64,000 nt of DNA from an uncultured Lachnospiraceae bacterium (GTDB taxonomy: Bacteria > Bacillota > Clostridia > Lachnospirales > Lachnospiraceae), in the NCBI GenBank assembly GCA_947626285.1, contig CANQRR010000008.1:1-64000 (forward strand). Direction: 5' to 3'. Shown in pieces: positions 1-7,382 of the stretch. Within the stretch, counting starts at the first letter, position 1. Each line of letters opens with the position of its first letter. The translations under genes were made by a program, and so were the position numbers. The notes beneath the pieces are model-generated. The model worked only from the letters and a program-made list of their open reading frames with translations. It was not told where the DNA came from and searched no databases.

Positions 1-2
1 TT

Positions 3-599
3 ATGGAAGAAAAGCGAAAAGACGACCGGCGCAGCAGATACACCCGCCAGACGATCAAGAATATTTTTCTCGAAGAACTGAAAGCAAAGCCTTATAACAA
101 AATCACAGTGACAGAAATCTGTAAAAAGGCAGAGATGAACCGCGGCACGTTCTATCTCCATTACTACGATATAGATGATGTGCTGAACGATATTTTTGAA
201 GATTTCCTCTCCAATACCTCAAGTGTTTTCGATCATGTGCTATGCCCGAATAAGCAGAACTGCACCTATCCGTTCTGCGAAAAAATACAGTCCTCTCCCC
301 GGTATCAGATACTCTTTTCCGACGACGTCGTCTCCGCCCGGATGCTGGAAAAGCTTTCTGATACGGGTAAGGAAAGCTTCATCACAAACCTGATGCAGAA
401 AAGCCTCCTGACCTTTGAACAGGCGGAGGCAGTTTTCTGGTTTCAAATGAACGGCTGTCTTGCGATCAACCGAATGATGCTGAAAAACAAATGCACGGAC
501 TGGAGCCGGATCCAGCAGACCATCGATCAGTTCATCCGGGCCGGCCTGGAAACCTTCCTGATTCATGACCAGCGCGAAGAAGCCTGCAGCGGCCAATGA
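3..599 (+). CDS. TetR/AcrR family transcriptional regulator
   Basis: This 198-residue protein has a classic TetR N-terminal helix-turn-helix at about residues 12-58, with the pattern ITVTEICKKAEMNRGTFYLHY. The C-terminal ligand-binding half is divergent, as is usual for the family, and resembles the TetR_C regulators found next to catabolic or stress genes. The ATG lies only two bases inside the window, so the ribosome binding site cannot be judged. The target is unknown because the natural divergent or downstream partner would lie outside the window; the next gene converges on it. A 15-bp palindrome, GACAAAT-A-ATTTGTC, overlaps the stop region at 600-614. The family call is firm; the function is unknown. 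Confidence 0.9.
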   Translation: MEEKRKDDRRSRYTRQTIKNIFLEELKAKPYNKITVTEICKKAEMNRGTFYLHYYDIDDVLNDIFEDFLSNTSSVFDHVLCPNKQNCTYPFCEKIQSSPRYQILFSDDVVSARMLEKLSDTGKESFITNLMQKSLLTFEQAEAVFWFQMNGCLAINRMMLKNKCTDWSRIQQTIDQFIRAGLETFLIHDQREEACSGQ

Positions 600-614
600 G
601 ACAAATAATTTGTC
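600..614. repeat. 15-bp perfect palindrome between converging genes
   Basis: The sequence GACAAAT-A-ATTTGTC is a perfect inverted repeat with a one-base centre. It starts at the base just after the TetR stop codon and overlaps the last codons of the converging small gene. It has the shape of an operator half-site pair, but its position between two gene ends is unusual for one. It may be chance in AT-rich DNA. Confidence 0.35.
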
Positions 615-786
615 AATCGCGGTAATTCTCCGCACATTTGGCGCAGGCCGCGTTTCGACTGCAGGAAAAGGAAAGGATCGTGTCCTCAAACACCCGGACC
701 TGATCTGCCTTCTCGAAAGTAATGGTATGGGTGACGGGCGTCCAGTCGACCGGACATTTATATTTAAATTCTTCTGTATAGGTCAT
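613..786 (-). CDS. Small unrecognised protein, 57 residues
   Basis: I do not recognise this protein. It starts MTYTEEFKYKCPVDW and ends with a Cys-rich tail (C-x5-AACAKC), so it has three to four cysteines that could bind metal. I chose the ATG at 786 because GGAGG sits 5-9 bases upstream; that GGAGG is itself part of an upstream in-frame ATG (798), which therefore makes a poor start. It lies 14 bp downstream of another short reading frame (801-980) on the same strand, so the two may be the tail of one operon. The ribosome binding site and composition make it a plausible real gene, but no function can be assigned. Confidence 0.5.
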   Translation of the reverse strand: MTYTEEFKYKCPVDWTPVTHTITFEKADQVRVFEDTILSFSCSRNAACAKCAENYRD

Positions 787-800
787 AGGAGCCTCCATGC

Positions 801-980
801 TTACAGAGTCTGTGATACTTTTCTCATAATCTGCATGTCCTCCGTCTCGTTATTCACACCCGCCTTTTGGCGGTAAGTGTCGATGATATCCTGCAGGGTG
901 ATGGCACTCATCCGGGCTTCGGCAGCCTTTTGTATCTCGTCGTAATAGTCCCGCAGGGCCAGCTGGATGTTCACGCCCAC
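801..980 (-). pseudogene. Possible 5'-truncated gene remnant upstream of the 57-residue gene
   Basis: In this frame 59 codons are open, starting at a GTG at 980 that follows an in-frame TGA. The product reads like real protein, with an amphipathic stretch LRDYYDEIQKAAEARMSA followed by LQDIIDTYRQKAG. There is no ribosome binding site at the GTG, so it looks like the 3' end of a gene that lost its beginning; a frameshift from the neighbouring frame is also possible. Just upstream, an 8-bp inverted repeat (981-988 with 1006-1013, GCCTCAGA/TCTGAGGC, 17-base loop) separates it from the hydrolase gene. I do not recognise the family. It stops 14 bp before the small gene 613-786. Confidence 0.4.
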
Positions 981-1030
981 GCCTCAGACAGTCATTTGCG
1001 GCATATCTGAGGCTTCTTTTATCCATGGAT

Positions 1031-1786
1031 TTATAGCAAAAGCTGTTCCCCGTTTTTCGGTACATATAAATTATCCAGTCCATGATTTCGCGCAAAGTTT
1101 TTTACATCACGGCTGGTGATCAGAGCATGGTTTACACTGTCTAAATGCGTTGCGACCACAAGTGCCTTCGGTGCTTGCCTGCAAACCGTTTCCACATCCG
1201 AAAGATTCATAATCAGCCGTCCCTGAGGCGTGGTCGCTTCGCAGCAATTCACGGCAATCACATCCGGGGTATATTTTTTCAGCGTTTCCTCGACCGCGCT
1301 GCAATACACCGTGTCTCCGGCGATGTACAGCGTTTTGTTTTCTCCACACAGGATGTATCCGCTGCCGATTCCCATCCATTTCACAAGTTCTTCGTTATCC
1401 CCATGAATGGCAGGCACTTTGGTAATCGTGACAGAACTGATATCCATTGTATCTCGTTCAAAGGCCGAAACATTTTCAAAGCCCATAGACTCCATTTCCT
1501 GCCGGTCTTCCTCGTTTTGAACGATGATTTTCATCTCCTTGGGCAGATAATCCGCCGTGAAGTGATCCGGGTGAATGTGCGTTACAAGGCAGAAATCCAC
1601 CTCGGCAAGAATTTCGTCCGGCATCATCGGCAGAGCGTTCAGCGGACTGCGAACACCGTTCATATCCGGTCTTACTGCGCTTGCAGAAAATCCCGTTCCC
1701 TGATCTTGCAGCCAGGGGTCGAGAAGAATCGTCTGATCACCGTATTTTATTTTAAGCGTTGCATTTCGTATCTGCTGAATCTTCAT
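1031..1786 (-). CDS. Metallo-beta-lactamase-fold hydrolase (UlaG-like)
   Basis: This 251-residue cytoplasmic protein has the metallo-beta-lactamase fold. The metal motif THIHPDH (H-x-H-x-D-H) is at about residues 90-96, followed by an IHGDNEE segment and a metal-bridging aspartate in IAGDTVY, with a late histidine in VATHLDS. The short, single-domain form matches the UlaG/YtnP-like branch of metal-dependent hydrolases rather than true beta-lactamases; the substrate is unknown. GAGG lies eight bases before the ATG. The next upstream gene on the same strand (1841-2251) ends 54 bp away, so the two probably form an operon. Confidence 0.88.
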   Translation of the reverse strand: MKIQQIRNATLKIKYGDQTILLDPWLQDQGTGFSASAVRPDMNGVRSPLNALPMMPDEILAEVDFCLVTHIHPDHFTADYLPKEMKIIVQNEEDRQEMESMGFENVSAFERDTMDISSVTITKVPAIHGDNEELVKWMGIGSGYILCGENKTLYIAGDTVYCSAVEETLKKYTPDVIAVNCCEATTPQGRLIMNLSDVETVCRQAPKALVVATHLDSVNHALITSRDVKNFARNHGLDNLYVPKNGEQLLL

Positions 1787-1840
1787 GGCAATATCCTCAT
1801 AAACAAAAAGTTTTACGTTTGAAATTACGAATTTGCAAAA

Positions 1841-2251
1841 TCAGCCCGTATAAGCATCCTCGGCTAAATTGGTAAAATCCCGCTTTTCCAACCACGCCTG
1901 TTCCTCATCATTTTCCGGTATATCGATTCGTTCTATCTTAAAGATGACGGGTCTTGTGCCATCGTTGCAGCAGGCGATCATCATTCGGTCATCATTCGTC
2001 CAACCCTTCATGATGGAGCCGCCCTGAAGGGCAGTATAAACATATCGGCTTACGGCGTCCCATGCTTCGCCACAAAATCTTCCGTTCATCAAGTGATAGA
2101 AGTCATCCTGCTGTGGGGTGCGTTTCAGTAAGAATGTATCGCCAGCCTTAAAGAAAGGGCAAGGCCCGGATTTGGGATCAGCCAAAAATTTCTCCTGAAG
2201 CTCCGGAAAGCATTTTGTTTCGAGAACAGTAATCTTACATTCGTATTTCAT
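1841..2251 (-). CDS. TIGR04076 family protein
   Basis: This 136-residue protein matches the small TIGR04076 family, whose role is unknown. Family-like landmarks are the N-terminal KITVLETKC, a central CPFFKAGDTFLL, and a C-terminal half with paired cysteines (MMIACCNDG) that could bind metal. An in-frame TTG at 2269 would add six residues, but those bases contain the AAAGGAG ribosome binding site that serves the ATG at 2251, so I place the start there. It probably shares a transcript with the downstream metallo-hydrolase gene. Function cannot be inferred from the context. Confidence 0.8.
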   Translation of the reverse strand: MKYECKITVLETKCFPELQEKFLADPKSGPCPFFKAGDTFLLKRTPQQDDFYHLMNGRFCGEAWDAVSRYVYTALQGGSIMKGWTNDDRMMIACCNDGTRPVIFKIERIDIPENDEEQAWLEKRDFTNLAEDAYTG

Positions 2252-2300
2252 AAAGAGATCTCCTTTCAACCAGATTTGACCGAGCGAGGCGGGGGATTTT

Positions 2301-2666
2301 TCAGTGAATCAGCATGGATAGTTTTTTCCCGCAAAAAACACCTGCCAGGCAGCATACAACACTTAAAAATATGTAAATTCCTCCAGACAGATAGGCCTTG
2401 TTTTCGAACAACGTAAATGCTTCAAGTGAAAAAGTAGAAAAGGTTGTAAATCCTCCGCATACACCTGTTTTCCAAAACAAGACCATATTCGGAGATACTT
2501 CATTATTATCACTCACAATACCTGCAATAAATCCTATCATCGCCGCACCTATGATATTTGTGAGCAAAGTTAATATTGGAAAACCTGTTTTAACCGGCAA
2601 AAGGCTCATCGCATATCTTCCTGCTGCGCCCAAAGCACCACCAAGTGAGACAAATAAAAATTCCAT
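2301..2666 (-). CDS. crcB: Fluoride channel FluC/CrcB
   Basis: This 121-residue protein has four hydrophobic segments and the family signatures GGALGAAGRY near the N-terminus, NIIGAAMIGF, and GGFTTFSTFS around the third segment, which hold the polar track residues of Fluc channels. These channels are dual-topology dimers that export fluoride. Many Gram-positive genomes carry two crcB genes in tandem; only one is seen here. I chose the ATG at 2666 because GGAGG lies four bases before it; upstream frame extension runs into the repeat at 2690-2739. No fluoride riboswitch is visible in the short upstream stretch. Confidence 0.92.
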   Translation of the reverse strand: MEFLFVSLGGALGAAGRYAMSLLPVKTGFPILTLLTNIIGAAMIGFIAGIVSDNNEVSPNMVLFWKTGVCGGFTTFSTFSLEAFTLFENKAYLSGGIYIFLSVVCCLAGVFCGKKLSMLIH

Positions 2667-2689
2667 GATACCTCCGTTTAATAACTCGT

Positions 2690-2739
2690 TTTCTTTGAGT
2701 ATATCAAAAATACCCCCTGCATTCAACCACGCAAATGCA
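2690..2739. repeat. Dispersed 50-bp repeat, copy A
   Basis: This stretch is nearly the same as 7880-7936, running from TTTTCTTTGA to CAAATGCA in both copies. The other copy has a 6-base insertion (a local TTTTGA duplication), one extra C and a few substitutions. Both copies lie in the same orientation and each abuts a truncated gene. Here it separates the Sir2 remnant from crcB. Confidence 0.7.
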
Positions 2740-2743
2740 TTCC

Positions 2744-2974
2744 CTAAATGTATATACCCATATCCACTAATACATTTCCAATATCTCCGTCAATGCAAAT
2801 TGACTGCCTCTCAATCTCTTTGGGAGAGACAGCCTCACCATAGTTGATACACGCATAAGCTGTCGCTTTATTCTGCGTGGTCATACGCCAGAATGGATAT
2901 TTGATAATGACCGGCGTATTGTAGCCAACGCCCAGCTCTAAAAACAAAATCAAAAACCTGTTGATAAACAGGCT
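2744..2974 (-). pseudogene. 3' remnant of a Sir2-family (SirTM-type) gene
   Basis: The readable product contains LFLELGVGYNTP, IIKYPFWRMT, YACINYGEA and SICIDGDIG, which closely matches the C-terminal end of Sir2-family proteins, in particular the SirTM type that pairs with macrodomain proteins and a lipoylated GcvH-like partner in Firmicutes. Only about 75 codons remain. The frame closes with a TGA at 2975-2977, and the NAD-binding Rossmann core, catalytic histidine and zinc cysteines are all missing. No start codon with a ribosome binding site is present. It is flanked by the 50-bp repeat and the radical SAM pair, which fits an insertion or deletion having removed the rest. Confidence 0.75.
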
Positions 2975-3000
2975 TCATTGCATCCACAGCTAATCTGTTC

Positions 3001-3921
3001 TCATGCCTTTTTCGAATTCCGTTTCCCGGTATTTTCAGATCCCCGGATTTCCTCATGATAAAAGTAATCTACGATAACGGGATGACCCTGCGGAACATGT
3101 CCGTATGGCATTTCATTGTCTACAAACGGACAGTCATATTTCTTTGCCATTTCCTCCGCCTTCTTTTCCAACGCTTCAAAATAACTACGGTCATGCCGGT
3201 CGTAGATTTCTTGATACAATGGGAAAAGCGAAGGATATTTTTCCGCGATATAATCCATGATGGTCTTTTTGAACCCGCCGCGAAGATTGAGGTTTTCCAG
3301 CCAGAACAGATCACACTGGTTCCTGACCCGTTCAAAAATCGCCTCAAAATCCGTAATTTCCGGAAATACGGGAGACACAAAGCAGACGGTACGGATATCG
3401 GCGTCATAGACCTGTTTCATGGCGGAAAGACGCCGCTTGATACTGACAGCATTATCCATATCATTCTTGAAGCCCTCGTCCAGCGTATTGATCGACCAGG
3501 ACACTGTCACCCGCCCCAGCTCTTTCAAAAGGTTAATATCCCGCAGGACAAGGTCAGATTTTGTGCAGATCAGAATATCCGCATCGCTGCCGCGAAGCTG
3601 TTCAAGCAATCTGCGGGTTGCCCCGAATATCTCCTCCTGTGGGTTATATCCGTCCGTCACCGAGCCGATCACCACCCGCTGCCCGGCGTACTTCTTCGGA
3701 TTTTTGATCTCCGGCCAGTGCTTCACATCAAGGAATGTCCCCCATTCCTCCGTATGCCCGGTAAACCGCTTCATAAACGAGGCATAACAATATTTGCAGG
3801 CGTGGGTACAGCCCACATAAGGATTGACAGAATATCCACCCACCGGGAGGCTGGATTTCGTCATGACATTTTTTGTTTCCACATCCGCGATCCGGATATT
3901 GTTTTCTATGATCTGTGCCAT
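3001..3921 (-). CDS. Radical SAM mobile pair protein B
   Basis: This 306-residue radical SAM protein resembles spore-photoproduct-lyase-like (SPL/Rv2578c-type) enzymes. The [4Fe-4S] motif CTHACKYC lies at residues 38-45, and the following text (GSVTDGYNPQEE, SWSINTLDE) fits the SPL branch. It is the second half of the radical SAM mobile pair, a two-gene unit found on mobile DNA in Firmicutes and of unknown function. The frame is open upstream for 67 codons, but that text is out-of-frame protein A; the ATG at 3921 has GGAGG upstream and overlaps the end of protein A by 16 bp, so the two are translationally coupled. Confidence 0.88.
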   Translation of the reverse strand: MAQIIENNIRIADVETKNVMTKSSLPVGGYSVNPYVGCTHACKYCYASFMKRFTGHTEEWGTFLDVKHWPEIKNPKKYAGQRVVIGSVTDGYNPQEEIFGATRRLLEQLRGSDADILICTKSDLVLRDINLLKELGRVTVSWSINTLDEGFKNDMDNAVSIKRRLSAMKQVYDADIRTVCFVSPVFPEITDFEAIFERVRNQCDLFWLENLNLRGGFKKTIMDYIAEKYPSLFPLYQEIYDRHDRSYFEALEKKAEEMAKKYDCPFVDNEMPYGHVPQGHPVIVDYFYHEEIRGSENTGKRNSKKA

Positions 3922-4595
3922 TTCTTTTGTTCCTCCAAAACTCTGTTGAAAGCGTCGGGCAACTCCTGTACCATATCTTCGCCCATGATCGGAACAAGAT
4001 CCTCTTTCCAAAATACAGGAATCCCCTGCGCGTGCGCCTGTTCCGTCAGGGAATGCACCCATTCCGGCGCTGTCCGCACTTTCCTGCTCTGCGCTCCGGT
4101 CATGGTTCCGATGACCACCCAATCGATACCACGGAAATCCACCTCGCCCGGATCATCAAACAACGGCTCAAACGTCACATGATAATGCTTTGCCCGCACA
4201 TTTTTTCTAAGCGCGTCGACCCGCCATAATTCCGATTTCCTTGTGACCGTCACGCCAAACCAGGCATTTTCAAGGTCAGTATCGATGTCAAGCAGATCCG
4301 GCCGTTTTGACAGGAACAAAAACTGGTGCTGGGGATTTTCCGCCATCTTCGCAAATACCTGCCCCCGCCATTTTGTTTCCCACCCGGCAAGATCGCTCAT
4401 GCCGGTCAGCAGAAAATTCTGCGGTTTCTCTTTTTCCATCAAACGCAGCTTACCCGGAAAAAACTCCGGCTTTGAGAAGTCGTCAATCATGTGATACCGC
4501 CGCACGTTGTTCCGCGCATAGCAATAGGGGCAGCCCACCGTACAGCCGATCACCAGGTTCATATTCTGGATCTGGTCTTTGATACAAACATACAT
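3906..4595 (-). CDS. Radical SAM mobile pair protein A
   Basis: This 229-residue protein has a radical SAM cluster motif CTVGCPYC at residues 18-25, very close to the N-terminus, and a compact body with FLLTGMSDLAGW and FGVTVTRKSE. It resembles DUF5131/phage-Gp37-like radical SAM proteins. Together with the overlapping downstream gene it makes the radical SAM mobile pair. The chemistry and substrate are not known. The ATG at 4595 is preceded only by a run of G residues, a weak ribosome binding site. A 51-codon Cys-rich reading frame (4559-4714) overlaps its start. Confidence 0.86.
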   Translation of the reverse strand: MYVCIKDQIQNMNLVIGCTVGCPYCYARNNVRRYHMIDDFSKPEFFPGKLRLMEKEKPQNFLLTGMSDLAGWETKWRGQVFAKMAENPQHQFLFLSKRPDLLDIDTDLENAWFGVTVTRKSELWRVDALRKNVRAKHYHVTFEPLFDDPGEVDFRGIDWVVIGTMTGAQSRKVRTAPEWVHSLTEQAHAQGIPVFWKEDLVPIMGEDMVQELPDAFNRVLEEQKKWHRS

Positions 4596-4770
4596 TTTAT
4601 CATTCCCCCCCTATTGTCTGGAAGACCATTACATATATCATTATATCTGCAACAATCATTCCCGCAAGTACGCACTTTAAGTTGGGTAACGCACCTCTTG
4701 GTAACTACCCCCATTATCATTTCTTAGAATATACTTGTACCTGTTGCCATAACTGAAATGCAGCAGTATA

Positions 4771-5340
4771 TCACAGATAAAACAGCATACCCATAATCCC
4801 CGAAAGCAGCAGCAAAAGAATCGGAGAAAATGGTTTTCTGCGAAATTTCGGATACACTGTCGCCGATACAGCAAGAATCGCAAAAATGATGCCCGCTTTC
4901 CAATCCAGTAAAACAGCGTCGTGAACGGTTTGAATATTGGCTATGGTACTCAAAAGCAGGATAAGTGCCGTCCCTAAAATCAGTCCTGTGATTACCGGGC
5001 GTATTCCGTTTAATGCGGACTGCACACCGGCGTATTTCATTACTTTTTTAAAAAGCGCCGCAATCAGCAGGATCACAATAAAGGACGGCAGGACTACCCC
5101 GAAGGTGGCGACAAGCGCGCCTGTAAATCCCGCCCGGGAGGAACCGATAAAGGTCGCCATATTGACGGCAATTGGCCCCGGAGTGCTTTCGGATACAGCA
5201 ATGAAACGGAGAAGCTGTTCTTCCGTCAGCCAATCGTGCGACAGAACTTCTTCCCGTATCAGCGAGATCATCCCATATCCGCCGCCGAAGGATACGGCGC
5301 CGATTTTTAAGAAAGTCAGGAAAAGCTGAAAGAGAATCAT
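4771..5340 (-). CDS. Chromate transporter, second half subunit
   Basis: This 189-residue membrane protein belongs to the short-chain chromate ion transporter (CHR) family. It carries FGGGYGM near residue 18 and the signature ESTPGPIAVN at about residues 46-55, followed by five to six hydrophobic segments. Short CHR proteins work as heteromeric pairs, with each gene encoding one half; the upstream gene supplies the other. Its ATG overlaps the upstream stop codon (ATGA), which indicates coupling. The true substrate may be an oxyanion other than chromate. The frame is open further upstream, but that text is out-of-frame partner sequence. Confidence 0.9.
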   Translation of the reverse strand: MILFQLFLTFLKIGAVSFGGGYGMISLIREEVLSHDWLTEEQLLRFIAVSESTPGPIAVNMATFIGSSRAGFTGALVATFGVVLPSFIVILLIAALFKKVMKYAGVQSALNGIRPVITGLILGTALILLLSTIANIQTVHDAVLLDWKAGIIFAILAVSATVYPKFRRKPFSPILLLLLSGIMGMLFYL

Positions 5341-5918
5341 TTTCTCACCTCCGCTTTTCCGTGTTCGAACAGCCGTTTCATAAAATAAACGCTCAGACCG
5401 ATCACCGCGCCGATGAGAATATAGAAAACGGACGAAAAGTTGATGCCAAACAGCGAGCATAACACAAGACAAGTCATCGTCAGACCTGCGCACAGCACAT
5501 TATAAATCGTTTTTTGCATTTGCCATAGCATTTTCAGTCCCGCCGACAGAATCAGAACGACTACGCCAATCTGGATTCCCTTGAAAGCCGCTGCCACCCA
5601 TTGTATCTGCTGAAACGCGTCGAAGAACAGAGAAATCAAAAAGATGATTCCAAAGGACGGAATACAGACGCCCACAGTAGCGGCAATCGAACCAGGGACG
5701 CCGTTTTGCTGATAGCCGATATAGGTGGCGGCATTGATAGCGATCGGTCCGGGTGTGGATTCTGCAATGGCGACCATATCCGCAAATTCATCTGTTTGCA
5801 TCCAGCGGCGTTTGGAGACAAATTCGCTTTCCAAAAGCGCGATCATAGCATAGCCGCCTCCAAAAGTAAAGAGACCGATCTTCACCATAATAAGAAACAG
5901 CTTAAATAATTTTCTCAT
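5337..5918 (-). CDS. Chromate transporter, first half subunit
   Basis: This 193-residue short-chain CHR protein has FGGGYAMIALLE near the N-terminus and ESTPGPIAINAAT at about residues 54-66, then several membrane spans. It is the partner of the gene at 4771-5340. I chose the ATG at 5918 (MRKLFKLF), where GGTGG lies about nine bases upstream; an in-frame ATG at 5948 would add ten residues that do not look like family sequence. It is transcribed divergently from a LysR regulator at 6043, the usual arrangement for a regulator and its target. Confidence 0.88.
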   Translation of the reverse strand: MRKLFKLFLIMVKIGLFTFGGGYAMIALLESEFVSKRRWMQTDEFADMVAIAESTPGPIAINAATYIGYQQNGVPGSIAATVGVCIPSFGIIFLISLFFDAFQQIQWVAAAFKGIQIGVVVLILSAGLKMLWQMQKTIYNVLCAGLTMTCLVLCSLFGINFSSVFYILIGAVIGLSVYFMKRLFEHGKAEVRK

Positions 5919-5971
5919 TCGATTTTCCACCCACATACCTCGTAACATAAGATTCGTTCACAGCATACCGC

Positions 5972-6005
5972 TTGACGCTTCATAAGTAAAATAGTATAGT
6001 CTTAT
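5972..6005 (+). promoter_or_regulatory. LysR promoter with overlapping LysR-type dyad
   Basis: TTGACG (5972-5977) and TATAGT (5995-6000) are spaced by 17 bases and point to the LysR gene 43 bp downstream. A dyad ATAAG-N14-CTTAT (5982-5986 and 6001-6005) covers the -10 element, as expected for an autorepressing LysR regulator that also controls the divergent chromate transporter genes. The promoter fit is good; the operator is inferred. Confidence 0.55.
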
Positions 6006-6042
6006 CAGGATCATAAGGGAAAGGTTATGGGTTTATGAGGCT

Positions 6043-6942
6043 ATGACAGTGCGGCATCTGAAAACTTTTATAGCTGTCTGTGAAGCAGGCGGAATCACAA
6101 AGGCGGCAAGCACCCTTTACGTTGCCCAGCCCGCGGTAAGTCAAACCATAGCGGAGATTGAAAAATACTACAATGTGATATTGTTTGACCGCATCGGAAA
6201 TCGGCTTGTTTTGACGGACAGCGGAAAACGCTTGCTTGCGAAAGCGAAGGAAACCATTGCTTCCTTCGATGACTTTGAGCAGCTCGCGCGAGAAAGTGAA
6301 ACGAATACCGATTTGCACATCGGCACATCTCTCACCATCGGCAGATTATTTGTTCCGCAAATGGCTGCGGCAATCAGCCGGGAACTGCCTCAAATTCGGT
6401 TATCCGTCATGATTCAGCAGACTTCAGTGATCGAGGGATTACTCGTGAATGGAAATCTTGACTTTGCGTTTGTGGAAGGCAGCATTCATTCCAGGCATCT
6501 TATAACACAGGCCGTGTTTCAGGACCGCCTGACGGCAGTTTCTTCCTGTGAATTTGCAGTCCCGGAGCAGATCACTTTAGAGGAGCTGACAAAGTATCCT
6601 CTGCTTTTAAGGGAACCCGGAAGTGCGTCAAGAGATTTACTTGACGCAACACTTTCGGTCAACCGTCTCAGCGCAGCGCCGATGATAGAATCTGCAAGCA
6701 ACCAGGCGTTGATTTCCTGTGCCATGGCCGGAAACGGAATCGCTGTCCTGCCGCAAAATCTGATCAGAGAATGGACCGAACAAGGGAATTTGAAAACGAT
6801 CACAATAACCGACTGTGATTTTGACCGTGATTACCTTCTTGCATATCACAAAAACAAACGGTTTTATTCTTTGCAAGAGCAGGCATTGTCGATTTGCAAA
6901 GAGCATTTTATACCAAACGAAGTAAAATATGATGATTACTAA
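6043..6942 (+). CDS. LysR family regulator, divergent from chromate transporter
   Basis: This 299-residue LysR-type regulator has an N-terminal winged helix-turn-helix (residues 1-60, with GGITKAASTLYVAQPAVSQTI) and a periplasmic-binding-like effector domain (about 88-290). The ATG at 6043 follows GAGG by two bases, with another weak GGTT element before it. Its position, divergent from the two chromate transporter genes and behind a dyad, suggests that it controls them. The effector is unknown. The C-terminus NEVKYDDY is ordinary and shows no truncation. Confidence 0.92.
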   Translation: MTVRHLKTFIAVCEAGGITKAASTLYVAQPAVSQTIAEIEKYYNVILFDRIGNRLVLTDSGKRLLAKAKETIASFDDFEQLARESETNTDLHIGTSLTIGRLFVPQMAAAISRELPQIRLSVMIQQTSVIEGLLVNGNLDFAFVEGSIHSRHLITQAVFQDRLTAVSSCEFAVPEQITLEELTKYPLLLREPGSASRDLLDATLSVNRLSAAPMIESASNQALISCAMAGNGIAVLPQNLIREWTEQGNLKTITITDCDFDRDYLLAYHKNKRFYSLQEQALSICKEHFIPNEVKYDDY

Positions 6943-7052
6943 GCTGACTTCAAAATATAGATAACGCCGCTTTCTGGTATAGTATTTCCTTACAGCTCAC
7001 ATAGTATCTATATCGTCCCTTTGGGACCAATCTTAAAATGTTGCCAAAACGC

Positions 7053-7081
7053 TTGACATTGTAAACCAAAACACATACAAT
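7053..7081 (+). promoter_or_regulatory. Strong promoter for the RelB/YafQ operon
   Basis: TTGACA (7053-7058), a 17-base spacer and TACAAT (7076-7081) form a near-consensus sigma-A promoter. Transcription would start about 22 bases before the antitoxin ATG at 7110, where GGAGATG provides the ribosome binding site. Confidence 0.75.
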
Positions 7082-7109
7082 AAAAGCAAAGTCGAAAGGA
7101 GATGATTAC

Positions 7110-7382
7110 ATGGCCACCACTCCAACACAAATTCGTATTGATTCGAATATTAAACGTGAAGTAACAGCTCTATTTTCAAACCTTGGTTTGGATATGTCAA
7201 GCGCAGTAAATCTTTTTCTGCATCAATGCATCCTACGCGGCGGTTTGCCTTTTGCTGTAGAGGTTCCGCAATACAGCGACAAAACGCTCAACGCAATGGC
7301 CGAAGCCAAAAAAATATCCCGAGATCCTGACATCAAGGGGTACAACAGCATGGAAGAACTAAAGGCGGCACTTGACGACTGA
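7110..7382 (+). CDS. RelB/DinJ family antitoxin
   Basis: This 90-residue antitoxin has an N-terminal ribbon-helix-helix domain (TQIRIDSNIKREVTALFSNLG, then DMSSAVNLFLHQCI) and a C-terminal toxin-wrapping tail. By family, it binds its own promoter and neutralises a YafQ/RelE-type nuclease. Its TGA stop overlaps the ATG of the toxin by one base (TGATG), so translation is coupled. It has its own near-consensus promoter. AT content is higher than in the housekeeping part of the window, which fits acquisition by transfer. Confidence 0.92.
   Translation: MATTPTQIRIDSNIKREVTALFSNLGLDMSSAVNLFLHQCILRGGLPFAVEVPQYSDKTLNAMAEAKKISRDPDIKGYNSMEELKAALDD

Noticed and set aside
981-1013. Terminator for the metallo-hydrolase operon
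   Set aside because: The 8-bp inverted repeat has a 17-base loop and no T-run on the minus strand, so it is described only as a repeat.
850-1095. 81-codon minus-strand frame
   Set aside because: It is rich in Arg, Gly and Pro, overlaps the better-supported remnant at 801-980 in another frame, and lacks a ribosome binding site.
2667-2743. Fluoride riboswitch upstream of crcB
   Set aside because: The stretch holds the 50-bp repeat and a GGAGG site only; no pseudoknot-forming fluoride consensus is visible.
3055-4182. 375-codon plus-strand frame opposite the radical SAM pair
   Set aside because: It spans both pair genes in antisense and shows no domain or ribosome binding site.
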